A stretch of DNA of 64,000 nucleotides from Sarocladium kiliense (lineage: Eukaryota; Ascomycota; Sordariomycetes; Hypocreales; Sarocladiaceae). The notes below the pieces were generated by a model, which did not search any database, had not been told where the DNA came from, and worked only from the letters and a program-made list of their open reading frames with translations. The stretch is from assembly GCA_030734395.1 (NCBI GenBank), contig JAUZTG010000041.1, positions 1,860,001-1,924,000 on the forward strand. Reading direction: 5' to 3'. The position numbers and the translations under genes are program-made. Positions within the stretch are counted from its first letter, which is position 1, and every line of letters begins with the position of its first letter. This document shows positions 23,054-35,300 of this stretch, in pieces.

Positions 23054-23879
23054 CTTCTATAGAATGGTCAGTCTCTCAGAACGATGGTTGCCTCGGGACC
23101 AAGGTTGACAAACGTACTGCGGCTGTGTGAAGTGGTGATTAAAGTAGGGGAGGTAGAGGGGTATGGAGGATGAGGGAAGGATCCGAGAAGTCTAGGATCA
23201 ATGGAGCGACTCAAGAGTGCTTTCTTCTAATCTGGAGAAGTACGAGGAGGAGATTAATCGTCAGAATTCGGGTCTTTGCAGAGGAAATTGGAGAATGAGG
23301 AGGAAGAAGAAAGTGGTGAGGCGAGCAAGTAGCACTTTACGCGCGCGGGGGAGGGAGGAGTGGGTAATAGACGCGTCGTGCCTGTGCCCTAGCGAAACGC
23401 CAACCAGACGCGCCGCGGGGCACTGAACTGACCTGGGCTAAGGGACCGTCATCATGATAAGCTCCAAGGGACAGGATGCCCAACGGACCTAATAAAAGGA
23501 GCCACATTTGCCTGGTTCATCGTTGCCGAGACAAAGCTCGATAGCTTCTCCATAGCCGTGACCTAACATCTCTAGCGCCTAATCTCAAGTACACAGATGG
23601 AATGAAGACATCGAATATCGTCTAATGAGATCAAATCAATGCCAGAGCGGTCAGCTGCTGAAGGCCTGATGCATGGCTGCCATTGTCTATCGAGATCATG
23701 GGATTGCTCCTGGAATGGAAATGGAATAAAATAGTCAAACCCAAACACCTGCTTCCTGAAAACCCAAAGCCCGTCCAATCCCGTGAATTCCTTTGCCTTC
23801 ATGATAGTTGTCGTGAATGTACTTGCCATATTACCATATGTACGCCAAACTGCACTCTGTACCGCACGGCTTTCACTCC
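23054..23879. other. Intergenic, PCNA promoter and INP2 3' region
   Basis: Contains the GC-rich PCNA promoter with MCB-type motifs around 23337-23413, followed by sequence near the 3' end of the vezatin/Inp2-like gene. No further gene seen. Confidence 0.5.
23371..23376 (-). promoter_or_regulatory. MCB element (ACGCGT) of PCNA
   Basis: Perfect ACGCGT palindrome about 320 bases upstream of the PCNA start, flanked by ACGCGC at 23408-23413 and TTACGCGCGCGG near 23337-23348. PCNA is a classic MBF-regulated replication gene in yeasts; the assignment here rests on motif and context. Confidence 0.55.
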
Positions 23880-25988
23880 TTACATTGACACAATGCGGCC
23901 TGCAGGAGTCGAAGGAGTCGAAGGGGGGTTCGTGCTGAGACGCTTCCGTGGCCTGAGATTGATCACCGTCTCCAACTCCTTCAGCATGCCTCTTGTCGCA
24001 TCGAAGTGCTGTCGAGCCTGCGCCTTGACCTCGCGGTCTTCCCTCATCTTGATCAGACGTTCCTCTCTCGAGAGCATGCTGCGGGGCCGGGGTATCGCCA
24101 CCGCTTCAAAGACCTCAGGAGACTCGTCATTGGCTTCCGACGGGGTGGGAGACTGCCCGGTGAGCGCCTTCAGTGCATCGGCAGCAGTACCGTTCTGCTC
24201 TACAGCCGTCAGCCCACTAAGTGAACTAGATGGCGAGAGAAGGGTACTGATGGAAGACAGTCTCTTCTCATTTCTGTCAATGCCAACAGCAAGCGCAGCC
24301 TTGCCTTCTTCCCAAGCAGCCATTACCTCCTTGAGATCCGCCCCTATTGATTCGTACTGAGACATCAGGTTGGGTCCGAGTTCTGATATGTCACTCGAGT
24401 CGTCCAGAGCCTGGTCTGATTCCTCTCGTAGAAGCTGCAACTTGGCTTGCAAGCCACGGATACCCGTGGAAAGCGAGTTGAGCTTGTGCATTTGGGAGCG
24501 CCACCTTTCTCTACCTGGGCTGAGAGGGTTCTTCGGGGTTGGCGGAGTGGGAAAAGCTGCACATGAGTTAGTGCCAAGGCACGTCTTAAGATTTTGAATG
24601 ACGGTACTTACATTCTTCCTCACGCAAGATGGTCTGCAACTGAGTATGTGTCTTCTCAGTGGTCTCATTGATGCTGCGTAGAGCCTCCACCGCAGTTGTC
24701 CACCTCAGCAAGTCACTCTCATCGCCACAGGCATCGAGAGCGAGTAAGCCGCAAAGGAAGAGTTTGCGAAGGATCTGAAACCTGGCGGCCAGGATCTTGA
24801 GTGTCCTCAGCGATTCAAAGTCATCGAACTCCGTCTCGTCAAAGCCCCTGAGCGCGTCGGACATGTCGAAGTCGCTCACATCATATATGTCATAGTACTT
24901 CTCCAAATCCGACTGCTCAGCGAAACCCCGAACGACCTTTGCAACCTGGTTGTAGGTCTGGAGCATGTCCGCAAACGCGGTTCTGAGTGTTCTTCGGAGC
25001 CGAACACATTTCCGACTTTGGCTCCGATCTTCTAGCCGACTGATTGGAGGCAAAGGCAAGCTACTGTGTAAGGTGTCAGTTGGCGCATCTCAGCATTTGA
25101 TCCTATGTAGTTAACTTACATCCGGTAGCCCCGAGACACCAGCTCAACTTCTTGAATCAAGGCCAAAGCTGCGCCAGCGGCGCTGTCGAAGTCTTGAGCA
25201 TGAGTGACAAAGGTCCGGATCTCGCTGAGGGACTGTTGTCTCCTGTAGCGAAGCCACTGTCTGCGCATATACACTTGGCCGAGCAGAACCGCAGCTATGA
25301 GTAACACGATTAGGAAGATCAAGCGCTTGCGTGTGAAGTATGAAGGTGCATTGCCTAGCACCCAGCTCAGGACGACCGCGACTCCCAGCGCACCCAGAAC
25401 GGATGCAAAGATACCCTCCACTGAGACCAGTGATTTATCGGCTTGACCGGCAACGGGAGGAAAGTCGACAGGCGCAGGTTGCCCCTGACCAAGAAGCGAA
25501 TGGCCATTCAGAAGTTGTGAAGCAACGATGGTGTACCGAAACTGCTCGAGGAAGCGTGCTGTATCTCCACGGTCGAGGCTCGCAGCTACCGCAGCCTGGT
25601 TGCGTATTAGAGCATGTCTTGCCAGATGGTCAGGCTCGGGAACTCACAGAGTATGTACGGTTTATGGCGCGGAAGGAGTCGGGTACGGATGTCGTCTCGA
25701 GGCGTAGTGGCATGGGCTTATTGCGAAACCGTGCTCTTACCAACGGCCGGCCAACGGGAGCAAACCCCGTCATTGGACTTGAAGGTAATGATGGGCTGGA
25801 CCGTCCTGAATCTGGTGCTGGAGGCGTCCCATGGACTGGTGCCCATTCCTCTCCAGACTCATCACCGTCATCTTTGCGCGATGTTAGCTACCACATGTGC
25901 CACCTCAGAGCTGCTGGGATGTGCAAGTCGTTATAGTACCTTTCAGGTAGTCGGCAAGCGGTGTCTCTTCGTAGACGACGGGCTCCAT
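23880..25988 (-). CDS. Vezatin/Inp2-like membrane protein (peroxisomal myosin receptor family)
   Basis: Five exons: 25988-25940, 25871-25648, 25595-25120, 25063-24612 and 24556-23880, giving 625 aa. A Pro/Ser-rich cytosolic N terminus (starting MEPVVYEETPL) is followed by two closely spaced transmembrane helices at about residues 150-172 and 181-201, then a long helical region rich in heptads. It includes RSQSRKCVRLRRTL, an acidic segment (SDFDMSDALRGFDETEFDDFESLRTLK, here split around residues 315-340) and a disordered Ser/Thr/Pro tail. This layout matches the vezatin family: in yeast, Inp2 sits on peroxisomes and binds the class V myosin Myo2 for inheritance, and the Pfam 'myosin-binding' vezatin domain spans the region after the helices. 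All introns have GTRAGT-like donors except the first (GTACTA). The family call is from memory of architecture and wording; the cargo organelle is inferred. Confidence 0.7.
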
Positions 25989-26701
25989 TTAGAGTTCGAA
26001 AGGTGCGAAGGGTCATGTGGCCGCGATGGAGAGGTTGATCGTTAAGGGACGGCCGTTGAGGAAGATGTGTACGTGTCGCGGAACTCGAAGCATGCCGCGC
26101 CAGCAAGAAGTCGTGGCTAGGGGCAATGACGGAGGGACTCGTTAATCGTGACGTTGCGTCTGCCTCGGGATCGTGGACCAAGTTGTCGAAGGGGTAAAAA
26201 TCCGAGTCGCTTACGCAGGCGAAATGCGCAGAATGTTATGTTATTCGACTCCTATTCACTCCCCGGGGTCTTGCTGGGCGGTTCAATTTCCAGGGACTGG
26301 TCGCATGAAGCTGGTGGCTCCAATCTCCAGTGTAGATTGGCGCCGACGGTCGCAGTTGTGGCTGCATATTCCCTGCCAGCGGATCGCGAAATTGCGACTG
26401 TGGCGCATGTCCGAGGCTTGTGGGGCTGGGGCGTACCCCCGGGTACCTGGCACGTGCCCTCCACTGAGAATTTCCTCGGGGGTTGAGATGATCCAGCTCC
26501 GTGCAGACCCTCGGCCATGGCAGCTTCTGGTGAGCTTCGGATTTGAGAGCTGAAGAGGTAGCAGCAGCCTGTTTGTCCAGCTACCGACCTGCCCACCTCG
26601 ACCGCGATATTCGTACCAATTGGAGATTACCAAGCTACCGCGGCGATATGAAACCGAGTACACCCTCCACGACATCATATTGATCCTTTTGGCGGCTTGC
26701 A
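25989..26701. other. Divergent promoter region
   Basis: About 700 bases between the vezatin-like gene (-) and the 739-residue ORF (+), transcribed away from each other. Overlapping ORFs on both strands show no recognisable protein. Confidence 0.5.
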
Positions 26702-28921
26702 ATGCCCCTCCGGGCGCCGTCGCAATGTCGCCAGACACTTGCGCATACGCCTTCATCAATGGCGCCGAGCATCTGGATCACCGACCGGATGGTCTTCGAA
26801 GCTTTCCAGCGTTATAGCCTCTCTAGTGTCCGATCTACAGGGGCAGATGCTCGCTGCGTGCACTTTAATGCTGGCCCATTGGAACATCGTCGACGCGCCG
26901 GAAAGAGACGCATGACGGCTGTCTTGCCCGTCTCACGGCTGGAGCTGCCTGCATGGTTCGTACCGGTGGCTCAGGACAACTCGCCTCCGCTCTGGGCTCC
27001 CCCATCAAGACCTTCAGAAAGGCACCAGAAGCCCGGGCTTCTCAATCAACTAATCGCGTGGCTCGAAGATTACCCCCTCGACAAACCCTTCATCAACCCA
27101 CCCACAGACGATACTGCCGACGTCCCTTCGATAGATGATCGAGCACCATCCGAGTCACAGGGCGTAACGGGGTCACTCAGCTCGGCTGCGCTTATGGCCA
27201 GCCTTCGGGACGAACTTTGCTCAGCACCCGAGGCCTGGAAAGCTCAGCGAGCCATACTCAACAGATACCACGAGGCTATTATTCCCTTTCTCACCGCACT
27301 GGCATCGTTCCAGACCCATCATGGCTTTCCTGGCGAGCGTGAGAAGACACTTCTCCGATGTCTACTTGATCCGTTCAGAGGACAGGAGCCTGTGTTCCTG
27401 GGACGCATGAGCCTGACTGCTCGGTTTCGGGCGCATTGGCATGGGTGTATTACCCGCGCCTTGAAGAATATCGTCAAAAAGCAACCTGACCTGCACTATA
27501 CCTGGATTTTAATCGAACTTTCGAAGGTGCTCTGTGAGCCTAGGGTTTCAAAGACTGAGCAAGACAATCTCTTCCCGAAGGAACTCTCCAGTGACCACTT
27601 CTTTTATTGGTGTTTATCTCTGAAGGAGTTCTGTATTGCAAAGAAGGAGTTGCAGCCAGAACAGCAAGCTGATCTGATCGAGAATATGGCTCATTTCGTG
27701 GCTTGCAATGCGACTAGACAGGAGGGCGGTCTCCTGAACGCGAGGCTGGGTTGGGCAATAGCTCTGCTATGGCGACCGAAAACCGACTCCTGGAAAGCAG
27801 CATTCGATGATGTCTACAGCGAACTTACCACCGGCGAAGAAAAGCAATTCCGGGACGAGCGTACGTTCTATTTAGTCATGTCCGCGTTGTGCCTCAGCCG
27901 GTCCATTCCTCGACACGATTTCGCCTCTGTCTTCGCTCACCAAGGTAGTCTATCTCATTGGGCTGCTTTGTACGCTACCCTTGCAAGTCAAGGCGTGCGG
28001 GCGCCGAGCCTCCTTCAGAAAACGAATTCCCTCCTAGAGCGCATGAATTATACCACAGAGGTGGCAGCGGCGATACGCGCAGAGACAGATTCTGCTCTGC
28101 ACCGCTCCATTGACGGTCTGGCGATCGCAACGGGCGATTATCAAGCGACGATGCGGAAGTATAACGAGCAAGTCTTGGACAAGTCACGATCGCGAGCATC
28201 ACAGTCGTGGTCATACCAAACATGGTGCCTTCACATGAAAGCTATGATTCAAGACCCCAAGACTCAGATCACCGACACAACGGCGCTGTTCAAGAGTCTC
28301 AGGGACAGAGCCACCGTCAACGGCATCTCTGTCGCAAATTTGCGGCGAGAAGGGAAAGCGAAACTCCTTGAGAATATGAGCCACACATTAGCCTACGATG
28401 CTCCAAGATTCCGGTCATGGCGAGTATGGAAGGAGCTTCAAGTATGGAATCAGCTTTACCGCAAGCTCACAGGGCAATACTCTCCAAAGATCTCGCTCAT
28501 CATGATGGACCTTACCATTGCGAGGTTGGAGCGTGGCGAGCTCATCAGCACCCGGAGACTAAACCTCATGACCAATGTTGTCCGAATGCAGGCGGGCGAA
28601 GAGCAGGCGCAAATCTTCGGTGAGAGAATCATCAAGTGGCGGGATCAGAACAAAACTATCAGCACGATTGAACAGAAGTTCCCTTTAAGGTCCCGGCGAG
28701 CCCTCTCACCAGCGGAGAAGGCGCAAGGTGCCGGAAGGGCACAGTTCAAAGCAGAGCGGCAAGATGCTGCTGGCGAAGGTGACATAAGTCCGAATGATCC
28801 TTTCGGCGAGCTGATCAAAGCGGCACGAGCTGAAGGCAAGTTGCAAGGAGAGAAGAAAATGCCATCCCAGGGACTACTACAGCTTCCTGAGACAGAGGCA
28901 TTGAGGGCTGAGGCGGCGTAA
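26702..28921 (+). CDS. Conserved-type hypothetical protein, possibly mitochondrial
   Basis: A single uninterrupted ORF of 739 aa with a normal coding bias; I do not recognise the family. The first 40 residues are rich in Arg, Ser and Thr and lack acidic residues (MPLRAPSQCRQTLAHTPSSM), which fits a mitochondrial targeting sequence. From about residue 150 the protein is mostly predicted helix with regularly placed Trp, Leu and Tyr pairs (HYTWILIELSKVL, HFFYWCLSLKEFC, LSHWAALYATLASQ, SWSYQTWCLHMKAM), suggesting helical repeats like those of organelle RNA-processing or translation factors. The C terminus is charged and Ala-rich. No transmembrane helix is obvious. Alternative starts are at 26756 and 26912. 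The gene faces the giant leashin-like gene tail-to-tail. Confidence 0.65.
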   Translation: MPLRAPSQCRQTLAHTPSSMAPSIWITDRMVFEAFQRYSLSSVRSTGADARCVHFNAGPLEHRRRAGKRRMTAVLPVSRLELPAWFVPVAQDNSPPLWAPPSRPSERHQKPGLLNQLIAWLEDYPLDKPFINPPTDDTADVPSIDDRAPSESQGVTGSLSSAALMASLRDELCSAPEAWKAQRAILNRYHEAIIPFLTALASFQTHHGFPGEREKTLLRCLLDPFRGQEPVFLGRMSLTARFRAHWHGCITRALKNIVKKQPDLHYTWILIELSKVLCEPRVSKTEQDNLFPKELSSDHFFYWCLSLKEFCIAKKELQPEQQADLIENMAHFVACNATRQEGGLLNARLGWAIALLWRPKTDSWKAAFDDVYSELTTGEEKQFRDERTFYLVMSALCLSRSIPRHDFASVFAHQGSLSHWAALYATLASQGVRAPSLLQKTNSLLERMNYTTEVAAAIRAETDSALHRSIDGLAIATGDYQATMRKYNEQVLDKSRSRASQSWSYQTWCLHMKAMIQDPKTQITDTTALFKSLRDRATVNGISVANLRREGKAKLLENMSHTLAYDAPRFRSWRVWKELQVWNQLYRKLTGQYSPKISLIMMDLTIARLERGELISTRRLNLMTNVVRMQAGEEQAQIFGERIIKWRDQNKTISTIEQKFPLRSRRALSPAEKAQGAGRAQFKAERQDAAGEGDISPNDPFGELIKAARAEGKLQGEKKMPSQGLLQLPETEALRAEAA

Positions 28922-29327
28922 TCGTACCGTACCAGCATGGGGTGAGAGGGAAGCCAAATTGTCTGATATCATCATAATCTTCGTTAAGGCGGAGTCTAGC
29001 TAGAAGAGACATCATAGTCTTGCATTTTTCCAAGAGATACCATATTATACTTCGAAAAGAGGACGCGATGTTGCAAACACATGGAAGAACAATTTCAATA
29101 AAGCTGCACTCGGTCCCCTCCAGTTCCGAGGATGCATGGTGAAAAGGAAGTAATGAAAACAAAAAAAAAACTTATGAACGCGTGCATGCAATACAATCAT
29201 AATCAAACCAAAACCCGCAAGATAACCAATACCAAAATCACACATGCCACAAATCCCTGAATCCCCGTGTCCTTCTATTTTGAGATCCTTGTCATTCCAT
29301 CTGGTCCTCATCCTTTCTCACAATATC
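28922..29327. other. Convergent intergenic region
   Basis: Both flanking genes end here. AT-rich, with an A9-10 run near 29160-29170. Presumably 3' untranslated sequence of both genes; nothing else seen. Confidence 0.55.
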
Positions 29328-32300
29328 TCAAGTCATGTGCTCCGTCACAACACTGACACGGCTCGGCGCTCCCCCAAGCGAAGCCCCTCCAGCATCGCTT
29401 GAAGGCGCCATCGACCGCCTAGTATGGCGCGAAGCAACCACGACTTGTGCGGGGCAGACGACAATCTCCTCATCGCCATTGCCCGCATCATCCCCCTTCT
29501 TGACGACGAGCGGGAAGAGCACAATGCGCACCTTTGCCTGTTGCGCCTCGAGCTCCTCATTGGACACGGTCGAGTTGCCGCTTCGCTCGTTCATCATGGA
29601 GGCGTTGAAGTAGACGCTGGCGGCAAGCTCGCCATCAGCGTCGTACTCTGGTTGCAGAGGCGGGAGCATCATGTACTCGGCCTTCTGCGTTCTCATCTGT
29701 ATGGAAAGTGCCACGGCCTCTGCCATCACCCTGCGAAGCTGGGCTTGTATCTGGTCTTCCAGGTTGCTTGGTGGCGGCAAGATCTTGCACAGAGTTTGGA
29801 AGATGGCTTGAACCACGGCCTCCGTATCCAAGTCGCGTTGTTCCTTGAAGCTGTGGCGTCTGGATAGTAGAGTCAGAGTGACCGCTCGCCACTGGCGCAC
29901 TGCTTGCGGCGGCCCGACCTCTGTCAGGAGCTTCTCCAAAGATTTGAGCTTCTGTCGCTGCTCACGATCCATACCAAACAAGTAGCGGGTGAAGACAAAC
30001 TCCCAGATCATGTTCATGGTCATAGACATGAAAATATCGCGGCGCCTGACACGGTCCTTGAGGTAGACATCGACGTCGGAGCCATCCAGCACGGCATTAT
30101 CGAGTCTGTCGATGGTCTTCTCATCATTGATTTCGCTCGTCAGGCGGCAAGCGCGCATGTCAGAAAACTTCGAGAAGCGTAGCACCCACTGCTGGACATG
30201 GGAGCACAGCTGTTGGCAACGGTGATCGAAGTGATCCTCATCCAGGATTTCGAGGAACTCCGCTTCACCAGCTTTAGAAGCAAGGATCTGCCGTTGCATC
30301 TCCCTAACTCGTTCTTTGGCATCTTCAAGCTGGGCGCGCAAGTCCGCGATCTCATCGTCTTTCTCCTGGATAGATTGTTGGTAGCTTGCGACCGTTGCCG
30401 CAGCCCCGGCCGCAGCTCCTGCCGCTCCACCAGCGGCAAGGTCCAAGCCACGCGAGCCATCACCCGACGATGCCTCAAGACCAGCATAGCGGCTGTTGTC
30501 TTTGCTGGCAAGCTCGGCGTTGGCGCTGGTCAGTCCTTCATTGACTTCCGTCAGGCGGCTGACTTCATTTTGCAAGAACTGCAAAGACTGTTTCAGTTTC
30601 TCAATTTCCGCATCGCGTTCGGAGAGGACACTCGTTGCCCGTTGGCTGAGGTTCTGTTCGGCGTGGTTTCGGGCGTCGGAAAGTAGTCGGTTCTCAGCTA
30701 GCAATTGTTCGACCTTCGACTCTAGCTCGAGAACCTGCATGCTCTGGCGGCGACGCATGCTGTGAGGTCTGGTCGGCGATCGGGGCGAGCCGATGCGGCC
30801 TTCGCCGAAGCCATCCTAAGACATGGTGTTAGCAACTGGAATGAAGCAAGACGAGCAGCTGCAACGTCATTGACACAGAGCTTGCAGTGTGAATGCAACA
30901 TCAGGGAAATTATGTCAATGACAGGAGTATGTAGTAGACTTACGTAGACATCGGCCATGTCCTTGTCCTTGTCCCGGACGCGGACCTTGGTTTCGTTGGC
31001 AACGGGCTTTGGTGTGTTTGTTTCGCGTGAGGCTGGAGCTGGCGGCAGCTCAGTGCTGATGCGCCTGTTGACCCGGCGAAGTGGGGGGGTTGGGGTCGAC
31101 CTGATGCCTGGGCTTTCAGGCCGAAACTTGAGCGGCTCAGGCGTTCGCTGTCGCACAATGCTTGTGTTCGATGCCGTGCGCCGTAGTGATGGCTCGGCAC
31201 GCTGCGAGGTCAGAGATGATGATGGCGATACTCCCTGATCCCGAAGCGATCGTGCATGTCCCTCCGAGAAGCTGCGCGGGTCTGGATCGCGTCCGGGAGA
31301 GGTAGACGCCGCTACCGCTCCCGCAGCCAAGGCCGCAGCCGTTGCCGCCCCGGGTCCAGAAATACCCCGCGACGGCGTGGCTTCGTCCGCCAGTGACCCA
31401 TAGTTCTTTGTCCGGCGCTTCTCAGGCTCGGGTGTTGCAGCTTGTTCAACGGGCTCTCGCAATCGTGGTGTGCTCTGAGGCGAGCGACGTAGCTTGTGTT
31501 CCCAGCGGTTGCCAGGTGTATGAGGCGGCGCGTCGTCCCACTCGTCCGTGTGAATTCCACTGTCACGTTGCGGCTCTTCACGCAGCTCTTCGAATGTCTT
31601 GCTACGCCGGTTCAGCGGGTTGGGAGAGTCCGTGACAAAGCCACTATCTCGATTGATCTCTGGGCTCGGCCACAGCTCCCTGCTGGTCTCTGTCTCTGTT
31701 TCTGGAACTTCTTGGACGACAGGCAGTCCACGGCTAGGCGACCTCTTGAAATCGGGGCTGTCGGAAAGCGTCTCGCCTGCCAAACTCCGTGACTGACTGT
31801 CTTCGCGTAGCAGTCCACATTCAGGCTCAGACCCATCGGAAGCAAGCCGTAGCAAGCCCGTAGCGGTAGATCGCCGAGGATCCTTTTCCCCACGTCCCAA
31901 GATTGGACTCTCCTCAAACTCGTCGTCGAGGCGCGCACCTTGCCGTGCGGTCTCCTTCCAGCCACTCTCTGAAGCTGGACTGACACTGCTTGGCGTCGGC
32001 AGTGCAGCTTTGCTCTTCTCCTGTCCTGGCTCCTGCTCTTGTTTCTGGACATCTTCTCTGTGGTCCCCAGCATCACCACTGCTCTCCACCTCGTTCGTCC
32101 CCGTGTCGTCTGCATTCCAAAAATCTTCCGTCTCCTGTGGTACTGGCACATCGTCCAAGCCCTTCTTGTCCGCGCTCTCCCAAAGGGCAGGATCATCGAA
32201 AAGATCATCCTCTCTTGGCTGGCGCTTGTCAAGAATCTTCTTCTTCTTGCTCGCTTTCTTCTTCTTCCCCCCTCCAAACTTCTCGGCGATTGCAGCAACT

Positions 32301-35300
32301 CCACCAGCCGCGACAGCCCCTGCAGCTCCAGCACCCCAAGTGCCGAGCCCTGAACCATCGCTGTCTCGCGACACCACCTCGGCTTTCTCTTCTTTGCCAA
32401 TGCTGTCCGTGGAGGTTGGTTGATCGCCCAATGCTGCATAACTGTCCTTCTGAGCGGGCTCCGCAACCATATCCGCGATAGGTGGCCCCCTCGAAGTTGT
32501 GCTTTCCGGCAAGGCTACGTTCTGTGTGTTAGAGCCAATGTCAAATGACGTAGACTCAGGTTTCTGCAAAGCCACCAAAGGATCTGCCAAGGGCTCTTGT
32601 GGGATTATTTCGGGTATGACAAGAGTTCCAGTCTTAGAGGCAGTATCTGTATTGTCCTCTGGGTCGAGTGTGGAAGATTCTGGTTCAAGCTTCATTGCTG
32701 CATCAGCGAGCGGCGGAAGTTGTTCGGCAAAGTCGCGATCTCCGGGGGATGGTTCATGGCCAGCTGTGAACATCGAAGCGGCATTTCGGTCCTTCTTCTT
32801 TTTCTTTTTCGACGATTGGGTTGAGAAACTGCTGGCCCATTCATCATCCGCAATAGGTGTCGAGGCTGTATGTTCATCTGGTAGATCTTGAGGCTCAAGC
32901 GGCACTGCTGCACTCTCAACGTCGACTTGTGACGGAGATGGTGCACGGGATGTTTCGGCTGGTGTAGGCTCTTGTGAGGCTTTCTTCTTACCCTTCTTAT
33001 TCTTCTTGCCGCTCTTGATTGGCATCTCCCAAGGGTCATCCTCGACTGGCGGAAGGGCTTCGGAGGCTTCAAGGGCTGCCTCCGTGATTACTGTAGCTTG
33101 AACGGACTCCGGCTGGAGTTCATCCCTGGTGGGTGATGCTGCACGAGGAGTCTCACTGGGGGCAGCCTCTTGTGATCCCTTCTTCTTTCCTTTCTTCGAC
33201 TTCTTCGACGCTTTGACTGGGACGGTCCACATATCGTCACCGGCTGGTTCGGGTTCGGGACCAGTGCTGGCGATTTCTGCTGGCTCCATGGTGATATCCC
33301 GGCTGACTTGCTCGGCGGGGTCCTCTTGAAAGGTGAACGCGGGCTCCTCGACTGGGATGACGGGTGCGGCGACGTTCTTCTTGGACTTTTTGCCCTTCTT
33401 TTTGACTGGTAGCGCCCATTCATCGTCCTCGGGTTCAACTTCAAGGGGAGTGGCGTCCTCTTGGGTTTGTGTGATCGGTGTTTCGTCCCAAGATTCACCA
33501 ACCCCCTCCTGTGGTTCAACACCAGAGAGACCACCTTCTTGGCTAGTCACATATAACGCAGGCTCCGAAACGTCCAAAGCAGGATTCGGAACAACCTGCG
33601 CCGTATCAAGGTCGTGTTCTGCTGGAGGCTGATCAATGTCCATTTCGTTGTTGATCACTCGAGGCACGGGCTCAGGGCCGAAGCTGGTGGCTGGGAAAGC
33701 TTCAGAAGCCGACGCTTCATCCCGCTGGCTTGGAAGGCTTTCTGAATTATCTTCAGGTTGGGACGCCTGAACGTGAGCCTCGGATTCGTCGGCTTGGTGA
33801 TCGGAGCCGGACAGAGCGCCTCCCGCCACAGCGAGGCCGGCAGAAAGGGCAGCGGCACGGGCGAGCTTTTCGGCGTTCTTCTTGTCTTTCTTTGATTTCT
33901 TCTTCGGGGCCCAGTCATCGAATTCGGGTTCAGCTTCCGCAGGGGTAGCGGGTCTAGAAGATGCTTCAAGATTGGCATTTGCATCCTCCATGATTGCATC
34001 CGATTTCGTGGGGTCTGGAGGGACGTCATCGGAAATCAGCTGGGCAGCTTTGGCGAGTTTTTCAGCCTTCTTCTTGTCCTTCTTTGACATCTTCTTTGGC
34101 GCCCATTCGTCAGAGTCAGGTTGGATCTCTTGCGCAACTGGAGAAGGCTCAGGAGCTTCGGGAGGGGATGACGCTTCCTCTGAAGGCTGGTCTTTGCTCG
34201 AAGTAGGTTCATCTTGAGTCAAAGCTGCAAGGCGTGCAGCTTTCTCTGCCTTTTTCTTGTCTTTCTTGGACATCTTTGGAGCCCACTCATCGGGCTCCTC
34301 GGTAGGCTCTTGTGCTTGCTGGACAGTGGGCTCTTCTGGGGCGAGCTCAGGCGCATCGTCAACAGGTATCGCTGAGGGTTCTGTGATATTCGCGGCTGGT
34401 GCGTCGGTCATGGAAGCCAGCCGGGCTGCCTTTTCGGCCTTTTTCTTATCCTTTTTAGACATCTTCGGGGCCCAGTCATCAAAGTCTTGCGCGGGATCTG
34501 ATGGGGTTGGCTCTTCGACAGAGGCTAAGAGCTCATCCTCAGCTGCAGGCGGGGCTGATCCAGCTACGTCGGCAGGATATTCATCGATGCTCAGAGCAGC
34601 TAGGCGAGCAGCCTTTTCTGCTTTCTTCTTGTCCTTTTTAGATAATTTTGGTGCCCAGTCATCATCCAGTTTTGACTCCTGCGCTGTTGCGGCAGAGTCC
34701 TCTGGAACGACAGACTTCTCCACCTCAACTGGCTCATTGACTTGCTCGGGCTGATCAAATGTTCGAGTGCCCGGCTCTGTCGCGTCGAAATCAGCAACCT
34801 GGAAAGTTCTCACAGCCTTTTCCTTGCCTTTCTTTAACTTCTTTGGCGCCCACTCGTCCAACTCAGGCTCCTCCTCGAATGACGACTTGGTCCCCTCCGG
34901 TTGTACTTCAGGTGTATTATCTTTCTCCTCAACATGGGCCTCCATCGATTCAGGAGAAGCATCCTCTGTTGGGACGGTAGCAAGACGCGCAGCTTTCTCG
35001 GCCTTCTTCTTGTCCTTCTTGGAAAGCTTCGGGGCCCATTCATCGAGTTCGGGCTGCGCCTCAGGAGGTGGTGTCGCTGCCCGTGAGGATACTTCATTGG
35101 ATGCCAAGCTCTGCTCTGGGACTGGCTCAATCGCTGGCTCTGGTGTCTGCGTTGTCTCGATTGGTGCGGCAACCTCAGGTATGATTTCTTCCGGCTCAAG
35201 GGCAGCCAAGAGAGCAGCTTTCTCTGCCTTCTTCTTGTCTTTCTTGGACAGCTTCTTTGGCGCCCAATCGTCAAATCCCGGGTCAGCCTGCTTCAGAGAA

